A DNA stretch of 64,000 bases from Bradyrhizobium nanningense (GCF_004114535.1 NZ_LBJC01000079.1:92659-156658); one strand, 5' to 3'. Counted from the first letter of the stretch, positions 28,481 to 37,751 are shown. Numbers and translations: made by a program. The notes: generated from the letters alone by a model not told the origin.

Positions 28481-29559
28481 GCACGCATCAATCCCGCCGC
28501 AGCATTCTCGGCTTTGCAGCAGCGGGATTCTCCACTTTCGCAGCCTCCCGCATCGCGCTGGCGCAAGCCGCGAGCGAGCCGCCGCCGCGCGCGCTTCAAG
28601 TCGAGCGTGCCGTCACAGGGCCCGTCAGCATCGAGGTCAATGCGCGCGCCATTCCCCATTTCGAGCCGCGTGACCGTGCGCGCACGCGCTTCGGCTCGCT
28701 CGACTATCGCAGCGGCCTGGTGCTGACCTCGCCCTATCGTGGCTTCGGCGGATTGTCCGCCATCCGGGTGGACGCCAAGGGCGAGCGCTTCCTCGCGGTC
28801 TCCGACCAGGGCGGCTGGTTCACCGGGACCATCCGCTACGCCAATGGCAAGATGGTTGGACTCGACGACGTCGAGGCCGCGCCGCTGCTCGGCGCCGAGG
28901 GCCGGCCGATCACGGAAAAGCGGCTGTGGTGGGATTCGGAATCGATCGCGCGCGACGGCAATATCGTCTATGTCGGGCTCGAACGCGTCAACCAGATCCT
29001 GCGCTATGATTTTTCCAAGGGCGGCACACGCGCCCGCGGCGAGGTGGTGCCGGTGCCGGCGGGCGTGCGCAGACTGCCCTCCAACAAGGGGCTGGAGGCG
29101 TTGGTCGTCGTGCCCAGGGACATGCAGAAGGCCCAGCCGCTCGCGGGCACCCTGATCGCCTTTTCCGAGCGCGGGCTCGACGCGGACGGCAATCTCACAG
29201 CCTTCCTGATCGGCGGCCCCACGCCCGGCCAGTTCAGCGTGCGCCGCACCGAGAAATACGACATCAGCGACGCCGTGCTGCTGCCGTCCGGCGAGCTTCT
29301 GATCCTCGAGCGCAAATTCTCCTGGTTCACCGGCGTCAACATCCGCATCCGGTCGATTCCGCTGAAGTCGATCGCGCCGGGCGTGCTGGTCGACGGCCCC
29401 GCGCTGTTCGTCGCCGATCTCGGCCACGAGATCGACAACATGGAAGGCATCGACGCCCACGTCACGCCCGAGGGCGAGACCGTCCTGACGCTGATCTCCG
29501 ACGACAATTTCTCGATGCTGCAGCGGACCCTGCTGCTGCAATTCACGCTGGCGGAATAG
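28477..29559 (+). CDS. Exported phytase-like esterase-domain protein
   Basis: A 360-residue protein, probably a beta-propeller of the 'esterase-like activity of phytase' family (PF13449). The N-terminus SRRSILGFAAAGFSTFAASR, ending LAQA, looks like a Tat signal, placing it in the periplasm. Propeller-like segments include GFGGLSAIRVDAKGERFLAV, GLDADGNLTAFLIGG and GHEIDNMEGIDAHVTPEGE. GTG start overlaps the cobT stop by four bases, indicating coupling to cobST, although no direct role in cobalamin synthesis is known. Substrate unknown. Confidence 0.82.
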   Translation: MSTHQSRRSILGFAAAGFSTFAASRIALAQAASEPPPRALQVERAVTGPVSIEVNARAIPHFEPRDRARTRFGSLDYRSGLVLTSPYRGFGGLSAIRVDAKGERFLAVSDQGGWFTGTIRYANGKMVGLDDVEAAPLLGAEGRPITEKRLWWDSESIARDGNIVYVGLERVNQILRYDFSKGGTRARGEVVPVPAGVRRLPSNKGLEALVVVPRDMQKAQPLAGTLIAFSERGLDADGNLTAFLIGGPTPGQFSVRRTEKYDISDAVLLPSGELLILERKFSWFTGVNIRIRSIPLKSIAPGVLVDGPALFVADLGHEIDNMEGIDAHVTPEGETVLTLISDDNFSMLQRTLLLQFTLAE

Positions 29560-29567
29560 CCACCGCC

Positions 29568-29605
29568 GTCGTCCCGGATCTGCGCTGACGCTTGTCCGGG
29601 ACGAC
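29568..29605. repeat. Main palindrome family, minimal copy
   Basis: GTCGTCCCGGATCTGCGCTG followed by ACGCTTGTCCGGGACGAC: a 38-bp version made only of the outer arms, forming one compact hairpin nine bases after the phytase-like stop. It may function as a terminator. Confidence 0.75.
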
Positions 29606-29750
29606 AGCGGAATGCGTGGCGTCATCTCGCGACCAAATGATTGCCGAAATGCACGCTGAGGCGACCCGCCATTCCCCCGTGCGCCTAGCAATCCGCCGTC
29701 CCCTCACTACACTCCCCCCATTGCCTTCTCATTCCCCGGAACTCCCCCGC

Positions 29751-30863
29751 ATGTCCGTCCTGTTTTCCCCGATCAAGCTGCGCGGCCTGACGCTGAAGAA
29801 CCGCATCGTGGTGTCGCCGATGTGCCAATATTCGGCCGATGACGGCGTCGCCACCGACTGGCACTTCACCCACATCAACAATCTCAGCCTGTCGGGCGCT
29901 GCGATGTTCTGCATCGAGGCGACCCATGTCGAGGCGATCGGCCGCATCACGCCGGGCTGTCTCGGGCTCTACAGCGATGCCTGCGAGGCCGCGCTGCATC
30001 AGATCCTCACCTCGGTGCGCAAGCATTCCTCCACCGCGGTCGCGATGCAGCTCGCCCATGCCGGCCGCAAGGCGAGCAGCGCGCGGCCCTGGGACGGCGG
30101 CCAGCTGATTCCGGCGGAGCAGGGCGGCTGGCAGACGGTGGCCCCAAGCGCCGTGCCACACAAGGAGAGCGAGGCCGCCCCGCTGGCGCTCGATGCCGCG
30201 GGCCTCAAGCGCATCCGCGAGGCCTTCGTCGACAGCGCCAAACGCGCCGCGCGTCTCGGCATCGACGCCATCGAGGTTCATGGTGCGCACGGCTATCTCC
30301 TGCATCAGTTCCTGTCGCCGATCTCGAACCGGCGCACCGACGAGTACGGCGGCAGCCTGGAGAACCGCATGCGTTTCCCGCTGGAGGTGTTCGACGCGGT
30401 GCGCGCCGCCTTCCCGCACGACAGGCCGGTTGGCATGCGGGTGTCGTCGACCGACTGGGTCGAGGGCGGCTGGGATATTTCGCAGACCATCGCATTCGCC
30501 AAAGCGCTGAAGGCGCGCGGCGTCGACTGGATCGATGCCTCCTCCGGCGGCGTCTCGCCGCTGCAGAAAATCCCGCTCGGCCCCGGCTATCAAGTGCAGT
30601 TCGCAGATAGCATCCGCCGCGAGACCGGCCTGCCCACCATCGCCGTAGGCCTGATCACGGAAGCCAGGCAGGCCGAGGAGATCGTCGCATCCGGCAAGGC
30701 CGACATGGTCGCGCTCGCCCGCGGCATGCTCTACGATCCGCGCTGGGCCTGGCACGCCGCCGCCGAGCTCGGCGGCGAGGTCGAAGCCCCGCCGCAATAT
30801 TGGCGCTCGCAGCCCTCGACGCAAAAGGCGCTGTTCGGCAAGACCAATTTCGGGGCGAGGTAG
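29751..30863 (+). CDS. NADH:flavin oxidoreductase, Old Yellow Enzyme family (YqjM-like)
   Basis: FMN-dependent ene-reductase of 370 residues, TIM-barrel fold, likely reducing alpha,beta-unsaturated carbonyls or other electrophiles. Features of the YqjM/XenA subgroup are the Cys in VSPMCQYSA, the MQLAHAGRK segment, the region IEVHGAHGYLLHQFLSP followed by NRRTDEYGGSLENR, and LARGMLYDPRWAWHAA at the FMN phosphate site. ATG at 29751 is preferred; the open frame upstream to 29592 lacks homology and covers repeat remnants. Physiological substrate unknown. Confidence 0.92.
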   Translation: MSVLFSPIKLRGLTLKNRIVVSPMCQYSADDGVATDWHFTHINNLSLSGAAMFCIEATHVEAIGRITPGCLGLYSDACEAALHQILTSVRKHSSTAVAMQLAHAGRKASSARPWDGGQLIPAEQGGWQTVAPSAVPHKESEAAPLALDAAGLKRIREAFVDSAKRAARLGIDAIEVHGAHGYLLHQFLSPISNRRTDEYGGSLENRMRFPLEVFDAVRAAFPHDRPVGMRVSSTDWVEGGWDISQTIAFAKALKARGVDWIDASSGGVSPLQKIPLGPGYQVQFADSIRRETGLPTIAVGLITEARQAEEIVASGKADMVALARGMLYDPRWAWHAAAELGGEVEAPPQYWRSQPSTQKALFGKTNFGAR

Positions 30864-30910
30864 GGTGCGCCGCTGCAGCTGAGGCGCGGTAGCGTCGCCA
30901 AATCAATAGT

Positions 30911-31101
30911 GTCGTCCCGGACAAGCGCCAGCGCAGATCCGGGACCCATACCGCGTGATCTCTCGATTGCGCGGGGTGTGCGTCGACAAATAACCGGGAG
31001 TCTTCGTCAAACCTCTCCCTGTGGATATCGCGACGAGCGCAAGCGCTCGCACGGGGATCCCGGATCGGCGCGCGCCTAAGGGCGTGCTTGTCCGGGACGA
31101 C
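30911..31101. repeat. Main intergenic palindrome family, copy 5 (long)
   Basis: The left arm GTCGTCCCGGACAAGCGCCA..GATCCGGGACCCATA and the right arm end CTTGTCCGGGACGAC. The centre holds an extra hairpin GCGAGCGCTTGCGC-like segment (CGAGCGCAAGCGCTCG). It fills most of the 358-bp gap between the oxidoreductase and the small membrane protein. Confidence 0.75.
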
Positions 31102-31221
31102 AGCGGACTATGTGGACGCGCTTTCGCCTCTCACTTCCCCGCATCCGTAAATCTCCCCAGCTTCCACACTCCCCAAATCTGGCCTAACCTTCGGCCCAGT
31201 CGAGGCAACGGAGGCCCGCCC

Positions 31222-31629
31222 ATGCGTTATCCTGTTCGCAAAACCGCTCACGTCTTCGAGCGCGTGGGCCTTGCGATGGCTGGCGCGGCGTGCGGCCTGT
31301 TCATCGGCGCCTTTGTGGGATCGGCGATCCCGCAGCTCACCACGCAGGGTTTTCTGCTGCTGATGATGCTGCTCGGCGGCATCGGCTTCTATCTCGGCAT
31401 CGACACGCCGCAGATGCCGTTCGACGACGCCCACAGCCACATCGACGCGGCGGAATTCCTCAGTTCCGCCGGCACGCTGTTCGCCACCGGCACCGCCTTC
31501 GTCTCCGTCGCCGTCATCGTGCTCCGCCTCGATCCGCACATGGCCTGGACCTGGCTCGTCTTCATCGGCTGGCTCGCCGGCGTCGCCATGCAGATCATCG
31601 CGGGTGCAAAGGCGAGAATGCGGAAGTAG
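31222..31629 (+). CDS. Hypothetical membrane protein
   Basis: A 135-residue protein with about four hydrophobic helices: VGLAMAGAACGLFIGAFVG, FLLLMMLLGGIGFYLGI, LFATGTAFVSVAVIVL and WLVFIGWLAGVAMQIIAGA, separated by a short polar loop with PQMPFDDAHSHIDAAEF. ATG 31222 has ACGGAGG upstream at good spacing. Not recognised as a named family. It stands alone between two repeats; function unknown. Confidence 0.75.
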   Translation: MRYPVRKTAHVFERVGLAMAGAACGLFIGAFVGSAIPQLTTQGFLLLMMLLGGIGFYLGIDTPQMPFDDAHSHIDAAEFLSSAGTLFATGTAFVSVAVIVLRLDPHMAWTWLVFIGWLAGVAMQIIAGAKARMRK

Positions 31630-31662
31630 TAGGGGAATTGTTGGAGAACAATCGAGGGGAAT

Positions 31663-31719
31663 CCCTCTGCGGAGACACCCTCTCCCCAGCCCTCCCCCGC
31701 AAGCGGGGGAGGGAGCGCA
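31663..31719. repeat. GGGGGAGGG palindromic repeat, copy A
   Basis: CCTCTGCGGAGACACCCTCT followed by CCCTCCCCCGCAAGCGGGGGAGGG-type hairpin and GAGCGCAC. An almost identical 56-bp stretch occurs in the opposite orientation at 37908-37963. It lies between convergent genes and could terminate both. Confidence 0.75.
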
Positions 31720-31754
31720 CACCAGCGCAGCGGAGCTTGTGACTCAAGCGCTCC

Positions 31755-32000
31755 CTAAAACACCACGCCCACCCGCGTGCCGCGCTTCCAGGCGATGCGG
31801 CAGCGCTTCTTGGTGTTGACGTGCAGCAGCTCGAAGCGATCGGGGATTTTCACCTGGCCGCCGAGATCGACGCAGGCCCCGCCGGGCGAATAGTCGATCA
31901 GCGTGCAGGGGATCACCGGCGCGCGCGGGTCGGTGATGATCTTGGCCTGGCGCGACACCAGCCCTGCCGGTTTCACGCGGGCATATTTGCGCGGGTACAT
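31755..32000 (-). CDS. PilZ-domain protein
   Basis: An 81-residue stand-alone PilZ domain, a receptor fold for cyclic di-GMP. Both ligand motifs are present: RKYAR (RxxxR) at the N-terminus and DYSPGG (DxSxxG) about residue 37. The beta-barrel continues with CRIAWKRGTRVGVVF. ATG 32000 follows a strong GGAGGAGAG ribosome site, so the longer open frame to 32117 is not used. The target it regulates is unknown; no cyclase or flagellar gene is nearby. Confidence 0.87.
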   Translation of the reverse strand: MYPRKYARVKPAGLVSRQAKIITDPRAPVIPCTLIDYSPGGACVDLGGQVKIPDRFELLHVNTKKRCRIAWKRGTRVGVVF

Positions 32001-32143
32001 TGGCACTCTCCTCCAATTCCGCAGGAATAGCGGCGGGTGGTTTGCCCCGATGATGCGGAGGAGATGATGCGATCCCGCTAAGGCGGGCCGGAGAATTTTA
32101 ACGAAAAGTAGCAGCAAAGGAAGAAAGCGGCGGTAGCGGGGTC

Positions 32144-33478
32144 TTACCCTCCCCCTCCAGGGGAGGGTGGCACCGTCTCTGCCTCCGCCTCATGCGGCCC
32201 CACCGGCATCGGCACCGTCACAAAATCCTTCGGCAAATTCACCGGCCGGTAATCCGGCTCCACCGCCATCCGCTTCACCACGCTCTCATGCACACACGCG
32301 CCTTCGGGGATGGGGCGCGGCTCGCAATCGGGGATGTAGAAGCCGAACAATACCTTCCGCTCCGGCCATTCCCGGTACGTCGCGCTCTTCGGCAAGAACT
32401 CCAGCAGCCGCCAGCCCGCCGTCATGGAATCGTGCAGCACGCCGGTCTTGCCCGTAAAGGCCGGCGCGACATATTGAAACGGCGAGTTCTTGCGCGGGAT
32501 ACCCCAGGCGAGCTGCTTGATGGTCGCCGGGTTGAAGTTCAGCCCCGCCTTCTCCGCCTCCGCGATCATCCACAGCAGCGGATATTTCGACTCGCCGCTC
32601 TCGGCTTCCGGATAGCCGCCGCCGACGTCGCTGTGCACGCCGGCGAACCACACCTGCAGGATGTCCTGCGGCACCTTCTTCTCATCAGGAACGTAGCGGT
32701 TGCTCCAGAATTCCTGCGGCTGTTCGTACTTCTTGAGGCGGAACATGCAGCGCCGCTCGTCGATCGCGATCGCCTGCCGGAAGATCCTGACGCTGGGGTT
32801 GCGCAGCGTGAAGGCGAGCTCCTCCAGGCTCGGCCAGAACAGGCGGTCGGCGCGCGGCACGATCACGCTCGCCACACTGTCCCACACCCCGATGAAGTGG
32901 ATGGTCGGCCAGCGCGTCGAGGTGATGCGCGCAAACTGCGCGGCGAGGTCGAACTGGTCCTTCGGCAGCGGCCCCTGGTCGTCGAAGGCGACGCCCGTGA
33001 GATCCTCGATATCGTTGCCGCGCCCGGTGCCGGAATATTGCTTGTAGGCGACGAGGCCCGAGCCAGCGAGGTTCGCTTGCTCCGGCCTGATCAGGCCGAT
33101 CTTGTGGATCAGCCCCGCCAGCACGCGAACCGTGTAAGCCCCGCGCGAAAAGCCGAACAGATAGATGCGGTCGCCCGGCGCATAATGCTCGACCAGGAAG
33201 CAATAGGCCGAGAGCACGTTGTCATCGAGCCCGTAGCCGGTGGCGAGCCCCAGCACCAGATTGATATTGGCCTTGAGCCGGTGCCACGTCGTCGGCTCCG
33301 TCACCGTGCCGACCCCGGGATCGTAAAACACCATCTGCCGCGGCTGTGTCTTCTCGGTCTTGCGCAGGCAGCGATAGAGCTTCAGGACGTTGGAGATGTT
33401 CTCGCTGATCTCGTTGCCGGTGCCGTCACAGCAGATGACGAGGTTTTTGGGGGAGGTGGTGGTGTGCGCGGGGTCCAT
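32144..33478 (-). CDS. DUF2235 alpha/beta-hydrolase protein
   Basis: A 444-residue protein of the DUF2235 family, which includes the Tle1-type phospholipase effectors. The domain starts NLVICCDGTGNEIS, contains the FYDPGVGT segment and the nucleophile elbow IYLFGFSRGAY (GxSxG), and HSDVGGGYPEAESG probably carries the acid or His region. No signal peptide. It has a good ribosome site (GGAGG nine bases before the ATG). No type VI secretion genes lie nearby, so it is probably a housekeeping or stress lipid hydrolase rather than an effector. Confidence 0.85.
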   Translation of the reverse strand: MDPAHTTTSPKNLVICCDGTGNEISENISNVLKLYRCLRKTEKTQPRQMVFYDPGVGTVTEPTTWHRLKANINLVLGLATGYGLDDNVLSAYCFLVEHYAPGDRIYLFGFSRGAYTVRVLAGLIHKIGLIRPEQANLAGSGLVAYKQYSGTGRGNDIEDLTGVAFDDQGPLPKDQFDLAAQFARITSTRWPTIHFIGVWDSVASVIVPRADRLFWPSLEELAFTLRNPSVRIFRQAIAIDERRCMFRLKKYEQPQEFWSNRYVPDEKKVPQDILQVWFAGVHSDVGGGYPEAESGESKYPLLWMIAEAEKAGLNFNPATIKQLAWGIPRKNSPFQYVAPAFTGKTGVLHDSMTAGWRLLEFLPKSATYREWPERKVLFGFYIPDCEPRPIPEGACVHESVVKRMAVEPDYRPVNLPKDFVTVPMPVGPHEAEAETVPPSPGGGG

Positions 33479-33585
33479 GGGATGCGCCTCCGGGTGATGC
33501 TACCGGGGCGAGTATAGCGGAATTTCGGGAAGAGACCGTGACGATCGAAGCGGCTCGGCAGGATTTATGCCGGAATTCTCTTCGC

Positions 33586-33611
33586 ACTGTCCGGACGCCC
33601 GTCCGGACAGT
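33586..33611. terminator. Perfect 11-bp inverted repeat at island edge
   Basis: ACTGTCCGGAC-GCCC-GTCCGGACAGT can form a very stable hairpin, 19 bp after the methyltransferase stop. It lacks a T-tract on either side, so it may be a stem-only terminator or mark the left edge of the inserted AT-richer segment. Confidence 0.5.
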
Positions 33612-33629
33612 ATGAGCCCTTTGGCCTTC

Positions 33630-34876
33630 TCAGAGGCTGGCCGGTGATTTTGAAAAGGATAGAATAACCTCGCGGCGCATTCGGCCTCCCATGGCTTCTG
33701 GAGCGTTCAGAACCGTTGGCGGGGGGAGATAGCGCCGGTTAGCCGGTAAAGTTCGAGCTTTTCTATTACCGATAGAGAGTCCAGCATGTTCGGCAACTGC
33801 CGTCACGATCTTGGCGTTCGGTATGAACGTTCCACGTACCGTGTTTTCGCCTACGACATAAATTGCCCTGCCTCCCGGCGCTAGCACCCGAGCGACCTCA
33901 TCTATAGAGCGCATCATGTCATCGACATAATGTGCAAGGACGGCTTCATGTCGCTGGCTGAGCCTCGGGCTCAGTCGCAGATCAGAAATGATTTTTCTAA
34001 TCACCGAATCTTGGCGAGCATCATGGTCTCCGCATTCAGTGCCTACGCTGTCAGTTCGAATACTGCTAAGCTCGCCAACCGTATGCCCCATCCAAACTAG
34101 CGAAAATTTGCTGCATCTCATGTAGTCAATTGCATTCAGGTAAGGAGGAGAAGTCAAAACAAGATCGATCGTCCCTCTCGCAAGAGGAAGCTTTCGTGCG
34201 TCACCGAGCGATGTCCGCGTCGCCGGACGCGTTCAGGTTGGCTCTTTGAAATGCAGTTCTTCAGAACGAGGTCAACGGCGGAAAGAAATTTGTTGAAGGG
34301 CTTGATTGGAGCGCTCTCAAAAGCCTTGTGCGGCCTGCTATGGGAGAGGTCCATAGCCAATGAAGCACCGGCCTGCTTAGTGATGATCAGGCGTGAGAAG
34401 GCGCACCAAAGTACATCTCTGATGTGATCATCTCTGACGCCGTGAATGGAGTTTGCGAGCGAGGCTAGTTGCTTGCGCGCGTATATGTCGAACCAATAGC
34501 GAACAAAGCTGCGAGTCTCTGAATCCGCGTTTCGCGGGTATGCATCGCTTACGCTTAGCGAGGGCATATTGTCTCTTGCGCGCTCCAATACCTCAGCGGC
34601 CCTGGCTCTTGCCCTGGGTTCATCGATCGCTGTTGTCCATACGCGGGCTAGGAGCACTGCAAGCGGATCAATATCAATTCCGATCGCTGAGTGGCCGCTC
34701 GCGCGAGCCATCGCAAGTACGGTCCCTGATCCCATCATTGGATCCAGAACTCGAATTTGGTCTTGCTCGCTCGACAAAATATCGAGAGCAATCCCGGGAG
34801 CCATTCGGGCGGGGAAGGGATGAACGGGATCGCGCCCAAGCGCTTCCTGTATGGTTTTTGTGTAAGTCTTGCTCAT
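33630..34876 (-). pseudogene. DNA methyltransferase broken by two frameshifts
   Basis: SAM-dependent DNA methyltransferase of the (S/T)PPY amino-methylating type, read in three frames. Frame 1 (34876 to about 34250) has HPFPARMAPGIALDI, the SAM motif LDPMMGSGTVLAMA and GIDIDPLAVLLARVW. A middle frame (about 34250-34204) reads NLNASGDADIAR and stops. Frame 3 (from about 34200) reads ARKLPLARGTIDLVLTSPPY, then LNAIDYMRCSKFSLVWMGH, and ends at 33630. Joined, these make a continuous protein of about 415 residues, so two +1 shifts separate homologous parts. Lower GC than neighbours. Probably inactive unless the shifts are sequencing errors. Confidence 0.8.
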
Positions 34877-34942
34877 GCTACGAATTTGCGCGGAAGCGAG
34901 TGTTAGGAGGTCATCTAGGATGAGTTGCCCGCAGGGAAACGG

Positions 34943-35434
34943 TTAGCCAGTAGCATAGCGTTCGCGCACGCGCGTCTTTAAAGTCTCAGGAATCGGACCT
35001 ATGCCCCTCGAAACCTTATACCCTAGTTCGCCGCGATTGCCGGCGATCTCGTATTGAGTGCGAGGTGGTCTCGAAATACTGACCCAAGCGTTTTCGCTTT
35101 CTTGGAAGCTAACGATGCTGTGTAGGTCCGCTAATGAGAGCGTAACTAGACCATCGGTACCGCACACAAACACCATGAAAGAGTCCGGAAACTTATGCTC
35201 CATGTCTAAAAGATCTGCGGCTTGCTCGATTGTAAATGTGAATCGCCACGGCGACATTCGCTTCGAGGAATGCTTCATGTAGACGCCGACACGCCCGTTC
35301 ATGACGAACGCATTGATTCGACCCTCTCGGACAAATGGACGGAAGGAAACGGATAGAGAGTAATCGTTCTCTACGGCAAGCTGTCGGAGAACAACACCTT
35401 GATAGAATTCGTAATCATCCAGCATTTTTGACAT
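34943..35434 (-). CDS. Unknown 163-residue protein between Z1 and methyltransferase genes
   Basis: Intact open frame overlapping the Z1 gene stop by 20 bp, so probably translated by coupling. Sequence is beta-rich with a distinctive core: AFVMNGRVGVYMKHSSKRMSP then WRFTFTIEQAADLL, followed by MVFVCGTDGLVTLSLADLHS. Not assigned to a named family. A degenerate PD-(D/E)XK nuclease fold is conceivable (the YMKH segment could hold the catalytic-type Lys) but I cannot show it. As the only unbroken gene of the island, it may be the nuclease or specificity component. Confidence 0.65.
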   Translation of the reverse strand: MSKMLDDYEFYQGVVLRQLAVENDYSLSVSFRPFVREGRINAFVMNGRVGVYMKHSSKRMSPWRFTFTIEQAADLLDMEHKFPDSFMVFVCGTDGLVTLSLADLHSIVSFQESENAWVSISRPPRTQYEIAGNRGELGYKVSRGIGPIPETLKTRVRERYATG

Positions 35435-37257
35435 TTTTCAAAAAAGTAATACTGCCATTGAACTTATAGATTAGTCGCGCTTTGCCCTTCGCGTTGTAGA
35501 AAATCTTGAAGTGGTGCACTGCGTCAGGAAACTCGCGCTTAACTTGACCGAAAAGCCCCTTCGTACGCTCGATCTTGTTTTTGTTGGCATCTTTCATGTT
35601 CTCGATCGTGCTCGACTGATGCAGTGCAATGGATGAGGCTCCGTTTGGGAGTATTCGTTGCACGTATCTGATCAAATAGTCTGGTAGAGCATCATTGCCG
35701 ATTCTCTCTTGTAGTTGCTTCAAGCTGCTAATTGGATCATTCGAGCCATATAGCAGCTTCTCGATCTTGGGCGAGTAGTCAAAAATCGGAAAAGACATTT
35801 CTCCCTTGTCGAGCAGTACATTCGTTTTGTCGATGCTGCTTGATGCAACTGCTGCGATTCGCTGATCGGCCAACCAAACGGGAGAGCCCTTTTTTGTTTT
35901 GATGGCCTCAAGCGCGAGCTTGTGAAAGGCGAAGCAGCGTTGCCAGTCGAGATAAAGTTGCTCCGGTATGGTCAATTCAAAGTAGGGAAGATGTTTCTTG
36001 CGCGAGCCAAACATTCGTGCGCGCTGGATATAAGTATCCTGTTGTATCTTGTGCTTTGAATCGCGAGTGAAGAACATCGAGAGGAGGTTGTCGAATGTGA
36101 CGCCTCTTGAAACGATGTTGCCGCCAATGACGAATGTAAACATCGCTGCTGGCGAAGTGGCAGACTTGAAGTCGACATTCTTGTCTCGCTCGCTGTTCAT
36201 TATAATCGTGCTGGTTTGGTCGCAATTCTTCACGATATACGCGAGGATGCTGCTTGCCTGCTCTTGACCGTATAGTTTGGTCGCTATCTTGCCGATCTCA
36301 TGCGAAAGACTCAAACTTCTTAGAATGAGTGTCTGAGAGAGCATTCATCACTTCGTCGATTGGCTTCTTGTCTGACTTGTGATCGAGCTTCTTGCCGCTC
36401 GTGTGGATGAGCATCGAGAAGTTCTCGTCGGACTTCGCGGTCAAGTTAAGGGCGGCGACTCGCACCAGAAATCGGAAGATGGCCTCACGCAGGTACTTCG
36501 GGCTATCGTCTGTGTCGGGAAGCGTGTGCAAGGAAAATTGCACATCGGTGTCCAGGGGGAAGAAGACATCTTGGCCAGTGTAGGCCTCATGCGGCGGGAA
36601 ATTGACCCACTTCTCGTTATCGTTCTCGAACGTATTGTTGAGGTCCAGACGTGCAGGAGTCGCCGTCACGCCGATGTAGATGCCGTCGTGGCTGATGAGC
36701 TTATTGATAAGCGCGTTGATACTGGTGATGTCGCCTTTGTTGATCAGCGCATTTGGAGTTGCGAAGTCAGCTTCATCATCGATGATGACCTTGTCGCCGA
36801 TTCGCTCCAGCTTCTGATTCAGCTTCGTCAGATCGCTCGCATTCTTCTTGCAAAAGATGACATGATAACCGGCGGATAATGAATAGTCGGGATCGATTAC
36901 ATCTGAGAAGTTGCGAGCTGCTGGCGACAGTTTCGATCGTTGGAAGCGCTCTAGGTTTTGTTGAAGGAGCTGAACGCTGTCATTCAACAAATGTACAACG
37001 ACGCGATGCCCGTCATCCAAGAGCTTTGCTGTAAGACAGATCATCATTTCTGTCTTGCCGCTCTGAGGCTCTCCGTAAATAACGAATGACGTGGTGCCGC
37101 TTTCCAAGGTGTCGCAAGCACTTGAGACTGCCGCTTCGATGCAAGACGTCTGCTTGCCGGTCGTCTTCAGCCGACTTAGCTGCGTTTTATATCTATCGCG
37201 TTGCTGCGCGATAGCCCGCAGCTGGCCGACATTAAGCCCCAACCCACTACCCCCCAA
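35415..37257 (-). pseudogene. Z1-domain helicase-like gene broken by one frameshift
   Basis: Z1 proteins (PF10593) are superfamily-II-like ATPases found in restriction-like and MORC-associated systems. The upstream part (TTG 37257 to stop 36298) has Walker A YGEPQSGKTEMMI, the acidic box VIIDDEADFAT and IGVTATPARLDL. The downstream part (open from 36344 to 35415) has the Z1 core VIGGNIVSRGVTFDNLLSMF and YIQRARMFGSRKKHLPYFEL. The two parts are in different frames; continuity is restored by a +1 shift near 36300-36310. The combined length of about 615 residues is on the short side for the family. Low GC. Likely non-functional as full-length protein. Confidence 0.8.
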
Positions 37258-37342
37258 GTTGAATCGTTGTTTTTCACGATCATAGCGGGCAATGGCCTCA
37301 GGGCAAGGTAGGCAGAGGTATCATGCCGCCGACCCCACAAAC

Positions 37343-37372
37343 AAAAAACGGCCGGATCTTTCGATCCGGCCG
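37343..37372 (-). terminator. Intrinsic terminator of rpmB
   Basis: On the minus strand a perfect stem CGGCCGGATC-GAAA-GATCCGGCCG is followed by TTTTTTGTTT. It lies 71 bp after the rpmB stop and marks the native chromosomal side of the island boundary. Confidence 0.9.
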
Positions 37373-37442
37373 CTACGCAAACTCTACTGGCTAAGCCTAC
37401 GCCACGCGACGCAACTTAGCCCCCGCCCTAACTCGAAAAAAC

Positions 37443-37751
37443 TCAGCTGGCCTTCTTGGCCGGCGCGGTGTCGCCGACCTTCTTCTGGATGGCGCGCTTC
37501 AGCTCGAGGGCGCGCGGCGACAGGGCGTCGGCGTTGGCCTTGAGCAGGAAGGCGTCCAGGCCGCCATTGTGGTCGACGCTCTTGACCGCGTTGGTGGAGA
37601 CGCGCAGGCGCACGTTGCGCTCCAGGGCTTCCGAGATGAAGGTCACGTTGACTAGGTTCGGCAGGAAGCGGCGCTTGGTCTTGATGTTGGAGTGGCTGAC
37701 CTTGTGGCCGACGAGGGGGCCCTTGGCCGTCAGTTCGCAGCGGCGTGACAT
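37443..37751 (-). CDS. rpmB: 50S ribosomal protein L28
   Basis: Large-subunit ribosomal protein of 102 residues. It begins MSRRCELTAKGPLVGHKVSH, followed by the basic SNIKTKRRFLPNL and LRVSTNAVKSVDHNGGLDAF segments typical of alphaproteobacterial L28, with the C-terminal extension ending KKVGDTAPAKKAS. It is a single-gene unit with its own terminator; no L33 gene is adjacent. Confidence 0.97.
   Translation of the reverse strand: MSRRCELTAKGPLVGHKVSHSNIKTKRRFLPNLVNVTFISEALERNVRLRVSTNAVKSVDHNGGLDAFLLKANADALSPRALELKRAIQKKVGDTAPAKKAS

Noticed and set aside
32144..33478. Type VI secretion effector (Tle1-like)
   Set aside because: DUF2235 matches the effector fold, but there is no VgrG, PAAR, chaperone or immunity gene nearby.
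34150..36344. Programmed +1 frameshifting (prfB-like) in the methyltransferase and Z1 genes
   Set aside because: Two sites do have an in-frame TGA at the shift, but the preceding codons (CGG, GCA) cannot re-pair well after a +1 slip and no upstream Shine-Dalgarno-like stimulator is seen; mutation or sequencing error is simpler.
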